From: Bigelowiella natans CCMP2755 | Lineage: Eukaryota > Cercozoa > Chlorarachniophyceae | Direction of reading: 5' to 3' | NCBI GenBank assembly: GCA_000320545.1 | Contig: ADNK01003276.1 | Location: 85,001-149,000 of the forward strand | Length of the DNA stretch: 64,000 bases | In this document: positions 1 to 10,140 of the stretch, in pieces | Numbering within the stretch: the first letter of the stretch is position 1 | Layout: every line of letters begins with the position of its first letter | The notes under the pieces: generated by a model | What the model saw: only the letters and a program-made list of their open reading frames with translations | The model's database searches: none | What the model was told of the DNA's origin: nothing | Program-made: the position numbers and the translations under genes

Positions 1-299
1 TCTAACGATGACGATGATGAGAAGGAGAATGAGAGATATATGTCTGCTACAAACAACAACCAATATGACGAAGAACACTCTTCAAAGAATCAAGAAGAAG
101 AGGGAGCAGAAGAAAAAGAAGAAGAAGAAGAACAGAATCAAGCCTCACGACAAAAGAAAGAAGCAAAACAAGGAGACAACGACGGCAGTAGTGCAAACAA
201 CCACCAGCACCAGGAGAAGGAGCAGCAGCAACCGCGTAAATCGAGCGTCTTGAAGGAGCTGCAACACGGACGTATATCAACGCCACAGACGTCACCAAT

Positions 300-333
<34 letters not shown>

Positions 334-675
334 CAGAGCCATCCAAAGAAGGCCACGAGCAGCGTAAAACCGAGACTGCGACAAGTGCGACGACGACTTA
401 GATCATCGAGTTCTGAGCCCCTTCCTTCCTCGGTTCCTAATCATCGTCATACCACCACAAACAACAGAATGGCGGGGATGATAATGGCAGCGGGAGAAGC
501 AGCAGTGGAAACAGCAGCCCAGCAACAAGAACAACCAACATCTTCTCTTGAAAAGGGGGGCCGGAAAAGACCGCTCATTCGTAGTAGTAGTAGCACTAGT
601 AGCGGAGCAAATAGCCTGGTTATTGACTCGCAATGCCCCCATGATGCCTGGCTCGGGGTGGATAAGATATGGTAG
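1..675 (+). CDS. C-terminal part of a low-complexity, disordered protein (partial at left edge)
   Basis: The frame is open from the first base of the window, so the first ATG at 40 need not be the start. The translation is rich in Asp/Glu/Lys and then Gln. It has an Ala run (about 300-332), basic stretches with RSSSS motifs and a short tail ending at TAG (673-675). No folded domain is visible. The run KPRLRQVRRRLRSSSS looks like a nuclear or phospho-regulated basic patch, which is inference. ATATG|GTAGGA at 667-676 could be a splice donor rather than the end of the gene; just downstream, about 735-830, another open stretch (QNQEEAYSDDPSEF) would suit a last exon. I do not recognise the family. 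It may be the disordered end of a regulatory protein that starts left of the window. Confidence 0.4.
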
Positions 676-906
676 GAATGGCCTTAGGAGAAGAAGAAGA
701 TGATGATGATGATGATGAACATGGCAAATCAAACAGAATAACGAATCAATTAACATTCAAAACCAAGAAGAGGCATATAGTGACGATCCATCAGAGTTTA
801 TATCCTACTCGCCATAGCCTTTCTAACACCCTGCCTCTACAACCATCATTAGGGTCCACAAAGTGCATCGAAGAAAGGTAACCGATTGTTATTCTTCCTA
901 GCTGCA

Positions 907-954
<48 letters not shown>

Positions 955-2537
955 CACATGATTACCAATCATGAGCATCGATCTACTTATACTTATCATT
1001 GCACGTGAGAGCACACCGAAGATGGAATAGCCAACACGAGTGTACACGATAACGTTGATGATGGTACGACTACGCCCACCTCCTTCCCCCTCCTAGGGCA
1101 TTGCATCAAGCCTCATTGAAGTCGCTAGAAGAAACTTCATATATGGATTAAGGTCTATCTGCGCGATCCACTACGCGGTGTTTGAGAGCGGCAATTTTGA
1201 TGTCATCATGACCGAATTAGCAGGAGCAGCACCCCTCCCGCCGCAAAGTCGCCATTTATTGCATGATACCGATAACGTTGGATGTTGCATTTAGCCGGGT
1301 GCACATGAGAGGGGGAGGGGGGGGGGGGGGGATAGTTCCGAAATCCATCACCATCAATACAAATAGTGACCAAATAGCATATGTTCCTGCTGTAAGTCCA
1401 AAGCAGCAATTATATTAGTGATATTGACCTACGCTATGCTGCCCCTCACCCGTGTTTGTATTGCTGATGACGGCATCTTTCCTTTCAGGGTGCCTAAGGA
1501 TAAAGTGGCTTTCTCACAACCAACAGCGTTGGGGACGGTAGTCAGGGGGGGTATGGGATGTACGGAAGAGGATGTGATGATTGTACAGTACTGCTGCTGT
1601 TTATATTAGCTTTCTTCTGGAGAATATACCGCAGAAAAGATTCCTTATGAAATTGCTACTGAAATTACGTTATTGTTCTGTGTGATTTCATGAGCCATCG
1701 TTTATGGTATACATCATTGCTATTGCACAGCTTTTTGCTAAGAACTACTCCAAGAAAGAAGACTTTCTAGTTTATCGCCAATGACTTGCGGTGCTGAAGA
1801 GCAAAGCACGCAAGCAAGTATTGCTGGAAGAGGTCCAGATCCGTCCGACGAAACTACACATTCATCATTATTTGCTAGTTTGCTGAAGTTGTGCTAGTAG
1901 CTCGCTTATTAGCTAGTCGATGCACGACATGAGAACCACTAGATGTAGAAATATAACATTCATGCTTACACTAGCGAGCTAGCTAGCTAGCACTGGTCTG
2001 CTCGTCTATGCTACGCGCTAGCTTGTGGCACTCTGTAGCAATACGCACATCATCATCGTGCACGAAAGCCATCTAGCTATATCTATATCTAGCGTAGCAG
2101 CACAGGACATAGCAGCATCGTATATCATCAATCCCAATCTAGCTCTAGAGAGCTTCATGCTAGCATGGACGTTCCTACGCGAGTCACTCGATAAAACATC
2201 ATGCATATGTCCCACATACATCCTTTGAGATAAATTCGTGTTTGATGGCTCAATTATGTACATTTCTGCTCGACAAGTAAATATTTGTATGACGCTATTC
2301 TACTGACACACGTTATTACGGCCGATTTTTGGTGATACAACTTAATTTGAAACGACGTCGACGCAATGTTGTCTGGAAAAAACTCCCCGCTTAAAGATAT
2401 CGGTCTCTTTACTTTCTTTCCTCCACCCATTCTCCATGCCCATGGCGGTTATACCTGCATACAATATGATGATACAATTCGAATGAGTTGGTTGAAGGAG
2501 TGGGCAAAATGATCTAATAGGTTTGCTGCGTGAAATG
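676..2537. other. Spacer without a convincing gene
   Basis: It holds an (AT)n tract at about 910-951, a G run at about 1311-1330 and, from about 1860 to 2230, a CTAG/GCTA-rich stretch like those near 12.2, 13.2 and 18.6 kb. Short ORFs on both strands overlap one another and show no motif. Possible downstream exons of the left-edge gene lie at about 700-840. Confidence 0.5.
910..951. repeat. (AT)n microsatellite
   Basis: About 20 uninterrupted AT units. Confidence 0.95.
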
Positions 2538-5500
2538 TCACTGTAATGAATACCCTCTGAATCCTTTAACAGAATTTGTGAACTGTCGTTCGGCAGATCT
2601 TAGCAAGTTAGCCACAGCTGTGCTGCAATTCGTATAGCGATATGACATGGCCTTGTTTCCACATCTTTCGCATTCTACAGTGTCCTGTCCCTCTAAAACC
2701 ATAATCTCGCCTCCGCAACCAAAGCAAGGGTAAAAGTCCGCTTTCGCATGATTTGATGTACTCCGCGAAGCTGCTATCTCATCTTCGCTGCTGCAATGGC
2801 GATTTTTGATACGACTGGCCCCTTGCTGCCGTGTCAGCGTACCGTCATTGTACGGGCTGTCGTCATTCTCGCTATAATTATCGAATCCAGCAATACTTCT
2901 GTCATCGTCCTGATGCATCGATGTGATCCTGTCCTCTTCTTCCTCTTCTGGATGCGAATAGGGCTGATACTGATTTCCTTCGTGACCATCATCCGCATCA
3001 TCCTCATCATCCTCCAGTTTGTTATCATCCTGTTGCTGAAAGCTAGCTAATAGTTGAGCAACTGCCATGACATTGAGGTCAGCTGCTTCACCGTTGACGC
3101 TGCTACGTTCCAATCCACGGTCAACTTGTCCGATGATGTTATTACTTCCTGCGTTCATTGGAGGAGTCATCAAGCCTTGTGAATGCATCGTCTTTGCTTT
3201 TACATTCCGACGTCTTTTCATTTTATGCTGCTGCTGCTGTGTATTTGGTGCTAAATCTTCTTTCGGCAATGATTTCCTGGCCAACTGTAGCTGATTTTTC
3301 GATTTCAGAGTAGCAGTAGGCTCATAAAGGTTCTTTTTCATGCCACTCTGAGGAGGATTGGAAACTTTGGAGTAATCAACGAGCCCTTTCGGTACTTTAT
3401 TTTGAGGCTGTTGCGTTTTAACATGGTTTCGAGGCATAGCTCTCGTGGATTCAGCAGCAGCAGCAGCCAATGTATCATCTTCTTTTGTGTTGCTTACGGT
3501 GGCAGCATCGTCTTTGTGTTTCTGGTGTGACTTCTGAAACTTGCGATCTAGTTCAGCAGGGGGAGTGCTAAGGGCAGCAACTTTAGTAATAGCAGTCTTT
3601 TTTGTTTGACCTACTACCGAGGTGTTGCTATTATTATGATGAGATTTAGGACTCTGTTTAGCTTTCCTACTTGGCATCTCCTTTCTGGTCCACAAGACGG
3701 GTTCTGCACGTTTTCTTCTAATATGACGCCATACCATCATGTCGTTAGTTGATACTTGGCGGTCCAGAGCCCAGATTCCATCGATCGTATATTGTTTTCC
3801 TACATGCATGAACGCATATTTCGTTCCATTACGAAAGAGCACTTGCTTGCCAGTGACACATGGGTCTGTTCTAATCCCCTGATATGAACTTTCCCATTTT
3901 CCTTGGAGGTGATTAGTTAGATGTGGCTCCTCGCAATCGCTGCTCGAAGCAGAGACTGCAGGGGTCTCTGTACTAGTATCTGATGCCTCTGCTGCGTTTG
4001 TACTCGAATCCTTCGCGCTATTTTTTTCGTTTTTGATAGTGGCCCGTACGCTATTATCAACATTGCCTGGTGAAGTGGTCATCCTTTTGTTGCGAGGACG
4101 AAGATTTATCGGCTTCCTCGGCTCTTCTTCAATTGATCTACCTCTTTTCCTGCGAGTTACAGGTGAAACAGTAGTATTACTGCTGTTTTTGGTAGTATGC
4201 GAATTGGTGTCTGTAACGGATCTTCTCTTCTTCGACTGTGTAGGTATTGCTTTGGCAGATTCGCTTAAATCATCATCTTTAATATGTAGCGAATTTCGTT
4301 TTCTCCTTTTATTCTTCTTTTCTGCTGTAATCTTAGTAACCCCACGCCGTGATTGCGAATCTCCATGAGTCGCATCTTCTTTGTCACCTTCTCCTTCCTT
4401 CTCCTTATCCGATTTATTCTTTGAAGACTCTTTTGCATCCTTTGCATTGGTATCTTTTTCGCATGCAGAAGGTAGCGTAAGCTTATGACTTATCGGTGAC
4501 AAATCCAATGGTTTCTTTACTCCATTCCTTGCTATTGCGGTATCCTTCCCTTCCTCTTCAATGCTCATCGAATTTATAGAGTCGACCTTTTCTGTCACCT
4601 TCTTAGTTGACTTACAATCAGATGACATTACCTGTGATGATAACGGTGATTGCGCACAATTCTGAATTGTGACATCATTTTCTTTTTTAACAGTTTTTGA
4701 GTGATTTTGCGACGGTGCTATAGCTTGAGATTCAGAACTTTTACTCACTGATTTTTTTATCAAAGTTGTGTCATCCATTTTTTCCTGCATAGAGACAGCT
4801 TCTTCCAGCCTTTTCCTTAGAGCTACTTGGATATTTTCTAGACTCACATGTGGACCAGCGTACCAGCGGTGCCAACGACTTCCAGATTTATCTGCTTCTG
4901 TCACCACAAGTTGAAGTCGTTCAAATGCTGTCGCATAACCACCAGTGCCTTGATGTGATTCAGGCATCCTGAATCGAGGTGGTACAAGTAGTCGCCTAAA
5001 TTTGGTTGGAGATGCACTCATCAACCAGATCAGAGCAGAAGATGGCTCTAAGAAATGATCTTGATATTCTCCAAGACGATCATAAAGTTCTTTTGTGCTA
5101 AGGCTACTTTTCCCACTCTTTTTAGTCGCCTCTTTTTTTGCAGGCTTAGCCTTCTCGGTAACATTCCGAGATGGTGGATGGCTAGAGCGAGATTCCCTCC
5201 TCCTTTGACTGACAAAATTCCTAGTATGTTTTGGAAGTTGCTGCTGCTGCTGCTGCTGCTGCTTCAGCTTCTGAGGCTGTGGTACCTTTTCATTCTTGGG
5301 TCTGCCGACGGTTCTAGGAGAGGAGGCTACTCGTTTTGTTTCTGAACCTGTACCAGTTGAGGCTACACGATGATGCCGTTTCCGTCCTCTATCGTCAACA
5401 GGTTTGGTGGAACGTCTATTGCCCTTACCTTGGCTAGTGTCAGCTGGGGAAGGTAGCCATGAAAATTCCTTATTGCGCGCGATAGGCTCTGACGGCCGTT

Positions 5501-6908
5501 TGCCAAGGCTGGTGTTGTATGCTCTCCATTCATGCGAAGTAACCTGACGCCCACGATGAAGCTTTTGAAACATATTCCAGGACACGTACTTCCGCAGGCC
5601 GGGCCCAAGAGTTGGGGAATGTTGCCTGCGCTTTGAACTCCTGTTTACCATCTTCGTATCTACGATTATGGTTTTTTTAGATTTCTTTTTCAAGGCACCA
5701 ACGCGATGCTGGCCAGCTGATTTTGCTGGCCACCGCAAGTGCCTTCGTTTGGCACAAACAGCACGCCAAGCCATGTTGGATGAGTTGAAAGTGCCAAGAG
5801 ATACTCGTATTCCGCGATACCCAGTCTCGGCCTTCCATATTTGCCCCCGAGCAGACCAGCTTACCCCAGGAAAAGCACATCGCTGATCTGAGTATCTATT
5901 CTCCTGAGGTGGTTCAACATTGCCCTCAGGTAACGGTCGCGGTGGCGGGCCTATTATTCGCCATTTGGAAGCCTCTCTGAAGGTATATACCGCACGCCAT
6001 GCCTCCTGCTCAGAGTCGAAGAAGCCAATGTGTCGGTGTTCACATCCTTCAAACGTACTCGCACGCCATGCGTGTTGATGTTTTGACCAATTAACACCAG
6101 GGTAAAGACTTAACTTTTGCTTCAGCACAGCTGCATTTTTCATCACATTTCGTTCCTCTAAATACTTGTTCTGTTGCTTGTTTTGTGACTTATTCTGTGA
6201 AATAGTCTTGAGACCTAATACTGTATCCAAGCCTTCTTCATAAGGGGCTAGGGTCTCTATGCAGGGCTCCTTATTTAATGTACGAGCCAGGAAGATTGGT
6301 GTGGGAGAGCGGGTAGTACCCCTACGCGGTCGTCTTAAGGGTGCTTGCGCTGCTTGCCATTGACGGACATGCATCCGAACTACTGTTTGGTCCAATGCAG
6401 CTAGGCGTTCCTTGATTGTTTTTGTCGTAGCCACATGTCGCTTCTTAGGAAATGTTCCACTTCTTGCAACATCTCCTGGTTTGGACTCTCTGTGGGAAGT
6501 GCTCTTAGATGAGTCCTCATTATCAGCTCCACAACCCTCAGGTTCTTGTTTATTGGAAAAAAGAAGTCGCTGTGTATCCTCCCCCTCTTCGTCAGATAGG
6601 AATCGTATATTTGAACGATTAAGAATCAATTCAACAACCTTCTCATCAATTGTGTTGCGCTCGCGCTCTTCCTTCAAAAACTCTTTTTCGATAACGCCAA
6701 ACAATTTAATTTGATGCTTACTTTGGGAATCATTAAAGTCGAGAACTTTGCAAAAAACCCAACTTTTGCCTGGTATGAACTTTGAGGTATCGATGACGCT
6801 GTTGCTGCTGCTGCTGCTGCTGCTGCTACTATTGCTGCTGCTACTGGTGCAGTCTGGGCTGATACTATATTCAAGCTCGCGAAAAACTCCAAAATCAGGG
6901 GCTAGCAA
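2538..6908 (-). CDS. Large intronless protein with two AP2/ERF-like domains and a C-terminal zinc ribbon
   Basis: A single 1456-codon ORF ends in TGA. After a Ser-rich N-terminus, two AP2/ERF-like units follow: residues about 268-315 (YPGVNWSKHQHAWRAS, then IGFFDSEQEAWRAVY) and about 345-395 (FPGVSWSARGQIWKAE, then SLGTFNSSNMAWRAV). Both keep the G-V-x-W start and the GxFxxxxxAWRA end of the fold. Residues about 608-710 and about 985-1050 (YQGIRTDPCV, MVWRHIRRKR) look folded but are not recognised. The rest is charged, low-complexity and Lys/Arg rich, with a poly-Gln tract. The last 65 residues hold CFGC-x14-CERC, a zinc-ribbon-like knuckle. AP2 domains bind DNA, so a nuclear transcription or chromatin role is likely; the target is unknown. 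Lack of introns is odd beside intron-dense neighbours. Confidence 0.85.
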   Translation of the reverse strand: MLAPDFGVFRELEYSISPDCTSSSSNSSSSSSSSSNSVIDTSKFIPGKSWVFCKVLDFNDSQSKHQIKLFGVIEKEFLKEERERNTIDEKVVELILNRSNIRFLSDEEGEDTQRLLFSNKQEPEGCGADNEDSSKSTSHRESKPGDVARSGTFPKKRHVATTKTIKERLAALDQTVVRMHVRQWQAAQAPLRRPRRGTTRSPTPIFLARTLNKEPCIETLAPYEEGLDTVLGLKTISQNKSQNKQQNKYLEERNVMKNAAVLKQKLSLYPGVNWSKHQHAWRASTFEGCEHRHIGFFDSEQEAWRAVYTFREASKWRIIGPPPRPLPEGNVEPPQENRYSDQRCAFPGVSWSARGQIWKAETGYRGIRVSLGTFNSSNMAWRAVCAKRRHLRWPAKSAGQHRVGALKKKSKKTIIVDTKMVNRSSKRRQHSPTLGPGLRKYVSWNMFQKLHRGRQVTSHEWRAYNTSLGKRPSEPIARNKEFSWLPSPADTSQGKGNRRSTKPVDDRGRKRHHRVASTGTGSETKRVASSPRTVGRPKNEKVPQPQKLKQQQQQQQQLPKHTRNFVSQRRRESRSSHPPSRNVTEKAKPAKKEATKKSGKSSLSTKELYDRLGEYQDHFLEPSSALIWLMSASPTKFRRLLVPPRFRMPESHQGTGGYATAFERLQLVVTEADKSGSRWHRWYAGPHVSLENIQVALRKRLEEAVSMQEKMDDTTLIKKSVSKSSESQAIAPSQNHSKTVKKENDVTIQNCAQSPLSSQVMSSDCKSTKKVTEKVDSINSMSIEEEGKDTAIARNGVKKPLDLSPISHKLTLPSACEKDTNAKDAKESSKNKSDKEKEGEGDKEDATHGDSQSRRGVTKITAEKKNKRRKRNSLHIKDDDLSESAKAIPTQSKKRRSVTDTNSHTTKNSSNTTVSPVTRRKRGRSIEEEPRKPINLRPRNKRMTTSPGNVDNSVRATIKNEKNSAKDSSTNAAEASDTSTETPAVSASSSDCEEPHLTNHLQGKWESSYQGIRTDPCVTGKQVLFRNGTKYAFMHVGKQYTIDGIWALDRQVSTNDMMVWRHIRRKRAEPVLWTRKEMPSRKAKQSPKSHHNNSNTSVVGQTKKTAITKVAALSTPPAELDRKFQKSHQKHKDDAATVSNTKEDDTLAAAAAESTRAMPRNHVKTQQPQNKVPKGLVDYSKVSNPPQSGMKKNLYEPTATLKSKNQLQLARKSLPKEDLAPNTQQQQHKMKRRRNVKAKTMHSQGLMTPPMNAGSNNIIGQVDRGLERSSVNGEAADLNVMAVAQLLASFQQQDDNKLEDDEDDADDGHEGNQYQPYSHPEEEEEDRITSMHQDDDRSIAGFDNYSENDDSPYNDGTLTRQQGASRIKNRHCSSEDEIAASRSTSNHAKADFYPCFGCGGEIMVLEGQDTVECERCGNKAMSYRYTNCSTAVANLLRSAERQFTNSVKGFRGYSLQ

Positions 6909-7242
6909 GTATGCCCACTTTCCATTTATCTCCGAACCATATTTGTGAACCTTATCGTGTATTACTTCAGATTCTTCACAGTTCGAAACCTTCCGTAGTG
7001 GCTAAAATTTTTATCCATGATTTCAAAATTTAGTAACAATACAGTGGTAAAAAATATATATATATTCTTTTTATTGAAATCTTCCCCGACATTCTTGCCA
7101 TATGCGCTTTGAGTACCGTGCAATGGTAATAGGTATAGTGGGGTTGTAAAAAACTAGGTAGAAGTTATGCTATATGCTATATATGTCACATATATACTAA
7201 TTATGTAAATTATGGCGTTACATATTTTGAAATTATGTGGAT

Positions 7243-7253
7243 GCGTGCGTGCA

Positions 7254-7285
<32 letters not shown>

Positions 7286-7293
7286 TGTGTGTG
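7243..7293. repeat. (GCGT)n microsatellite
   Basis: About a dozen GCGT units, with one GCAT interruption, just downstream of the last confirmed exon of the small minus-strand gene. Confidence 0.95.
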
Positions 7294-7296
7294 AAC

Positions 7297-8227
7297 CTTG
7301 GTTGAATGATCTCCCTTTTCTACAATTCCACTTTCTTTTAACGTATTATGTAATTTTGTAATTGCTGCTCGAACAACCTAATAATATGATAGGAATGAAA
7401 TCTGACCATTAGCAGATTTAGATTAAAAGCTTACTCCTGAAGAATGAGATAGCAAAAATTCGGTTCTTTCACAGATGTCTTTTTTCAAGTCTAGATCTTG
7501 ACATATATGGAATCCTGAAACTGCCCTGAGGAGGAAATTTGCCAACCGAATGGTAGTTCGCTTTTCCTGAAAATAAAATTAATGCGTTAATGACTTATTA
7601 CAGCTGTTTGATTTCTCTGGCCTTTCTCTACCTTATTCGAATTTAGAAATTTGAGTAAAGGATCTAAGCCCCCGAGGTAGATGAAATAGTCTGAAAAAGA
7701 GAAGTTAAGCCTGCTTCGTAGTCAAAACCTACGGAGGAGATCACCTATAAAGCGTTCGTCAGAGTTGCACAATACTCCCAAGGCTTCTTTCCAAGATGAT
7801 GATTTTTGTGATAGTCTTTTTAGGTCTGCCACAAAAATTTTGGTCTCCGGGATACTCGACATGGAGTACTTGTCCGTTCCAGAGTCAGACTTCTGTAAAT
7901 AATTACTCAGCTGTTTCTGCGTTAGATAACCAAAAAAAAAGAATGCATACCCTGGTACTCTCTTCAGAGGAATCATCTTCTACGTCGTTCTCTTTTTTAT
8001 CCTCGTCATGATCGTCTGCGTTTTGCACGTTAAGAGATTGCGAAGATACTCCATGTTCAAATTGTACTCTCTCCGAAGAACCCTAAGAATGGTCATGTTG
8101 TAAAATAAAATTATCACAGATTAGAGAGATTAGAAGGATTCATTACATTCTCTGTTGCGTCCATCTTAACCTTAGAAGACATCATATCCCCGTTGGCAGT
8201 AACAGGAGGTATGCTGACTTTAGCCAT
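7297..8227 (-). CDS. Small multi-exon helical-repeat (armadillo-like?) protein; last exon not found
   Basis: Six exons join in perfect phase on the minus strand: 8227-8147 (starting ATGGCTAAAGTC), 8082-7951, 7916-7733, 7690-7632, 7566-7435 and 7377-7297, all with GT-AG introns. The 223 codons start with an acidic linker (HDEDKKENDVEDD) and continue into helix-rich sequence with FIYLGGLDPLLKFLNSNK and SSGVVRAAITKLHNTLKESG. The GGLxPLLxxL and VVRAAxxxL patterns resemble armadillo/HEAT-type repeats, as in Fes1/SIL1-like exchange factors. The family assignment is inference and weak. The intron at 7917-7950 is only 34 nt and is needed to keep frame. No in-phase stop is reached at 7297, so a further exon must lie towards 7000. 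Confidence 0.65.
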
Positions 8228-9362
8228 TATATTCCACCGCTTTCTTCGAGATCTAGCCCCCACCCTCCGAATTGAGGATTCGGGGATTCGGGGATACACT
8301 AAGTTGTGAAAGAAGACCAAAACAAGATTAAGGCTTTTGTTGCTTACAGAACCCTTCTATCTAAGGAAAATCTTCATATAATATCCTGTAGTATCTTCAC
8401 AGAGCACCCTTTATGGATTCCCCCGTCCCTTCCTTAACCCGCCGCAATAATCCTTCATCGAAAAACATAGAAAATATGTTTTTCTAGGTTTCTTAAAAGA
8501 AGGAGGATCATCCGTTATACTCCAATTCAAGGTCTTTCCTCCCCTCTCATAGTTACACATCTAGAAGGTCAAGGTTGGAGTTTTCGGGCGCAAAACATTA
8601 GAATGCAGCTAGCCAAAAGGATGAAGTTTCCATCCCTTTGAAAGTGATGCACGAAACCCAGGGCCACTGCCTTCTCGATAGACATAGTCTCCCAAGCATA
8701 GAATTTTTTTGATGGCACAAAACTTCACTTTGAAGTGGAAATTCCGATGGAAATTCGAATAGAGAAAGAAAGAGAAAACATTTGGGGGGAATGCATACGG
8801 TCGAGCGAGGCCGTCCGAATGTACAGGGATGGGGTGGTTCAGATATGAGAGAGCAATACCGAGAAATTACGATGAATTTTCTCCCCTAACTCATTGGTGA
8901 TATGGCTCAAAATGTGCGACTTAATGGAGAGATGCCCTTAATATACCCAAAGGGCACTTTCTGATCCATCTCAGTCTAAGTCTGAAAATGAGTGATAGTT
9001 GATGTGAAGCCTCTCGGTGAGGACAACAGCAATAGCCGACAAAATGAGACAAAATACGCCAAATCGCAGGCAGTAATGATTAGCACCGGGTACTACCGGT
9101 GCGTCCGAGGAGGCAGAATTTCGATGGGAAGCTCGCCCCCTGCCTGGCGAGGCTGGGATTGCCTTACAAGGTAGCGCATTGAGGTGGCGTATGAAATCTC
9201 GCTGTTAAAGGGACTAGGGTGTTTAGTGAATTCCACAAGCAACGAGTCGGGGCCATCCAGGCGGCAACGAAGCTGTAGCGGGGAACCTGCCTTGCAACGA
9301 GATCTGCGAATACGACAATCAATTGAGCGTACTTCAGCAACTGCGTGCCAACTGCAGCAAAA
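8228..9362. other. Spacer between a minus-strand and a plus-strand gene
   Basis: No ORF with a recognisable motif. It should hold the promoters of the helical-repeat gene and the methyltransferase gene, which point away from each other. From about 9180 to 9362 two frames are open and could contain a 5' exon of the methyltransferase gene. Confidence 0.4.
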
Positions 9363-10072
9363 ATGCTGACTCCGTTTGGATTTCCAAAGATGTGGTCGTC
9401 GTCCTTCGATGAAATAAAAGCAACAGCATCAGATATGGTAGGTCTTCGTGCAAATACAACTTTGTCATTCCACAGTGGCGTTCCCTTCTACATTCACATT
9501 GCACATTGGGGTAAATTTTCTGATAGGATAATACAGCGCAAATTATTTTCATGCATACCGTGTAATTTTTAGAATGGAATTACCGTCGATCGTAGAAATA
9601 ATTTTCCTATCACTTAAAATACTTTCGTTGAAATTAGAAGCAAAAACCCAATGCAACCAGTACTACTACACGAAGGAGGGGAGGGGGAGCATGGAACTCG
9701 CTGCACTACCTTCTGGATCACGCTAGATCAGACATTAAAAACGGTGTTTATTGCGACTTACTTTAAGGCATAGAACAAGTGTTTCTTCAAGCTCTAGCAT
9801 GCTTATGTTTTCCGATTTTATGTGGCTTGCTTGCAATCAATATCATTACAATCTTGTTTGTGATATCGTTGCAGGTGTACCTGGACTAAATCCATATGTC
9901 CGCGAGGTACAAAAAGAAACAGTAGCATTTTTATGCGGCATGATACATTCAACTGTTTCGCTTTTCTTGCATCGACGACTGTAACAATCGTAACATGATA
10001 ACGGCCCAACCGCGGCAATATTATTGTTTGGTGTACATCATCAATATCAGATTATATATTTAGGTTGCGCGT

Positions 10073-10140
<68 letters not shown>

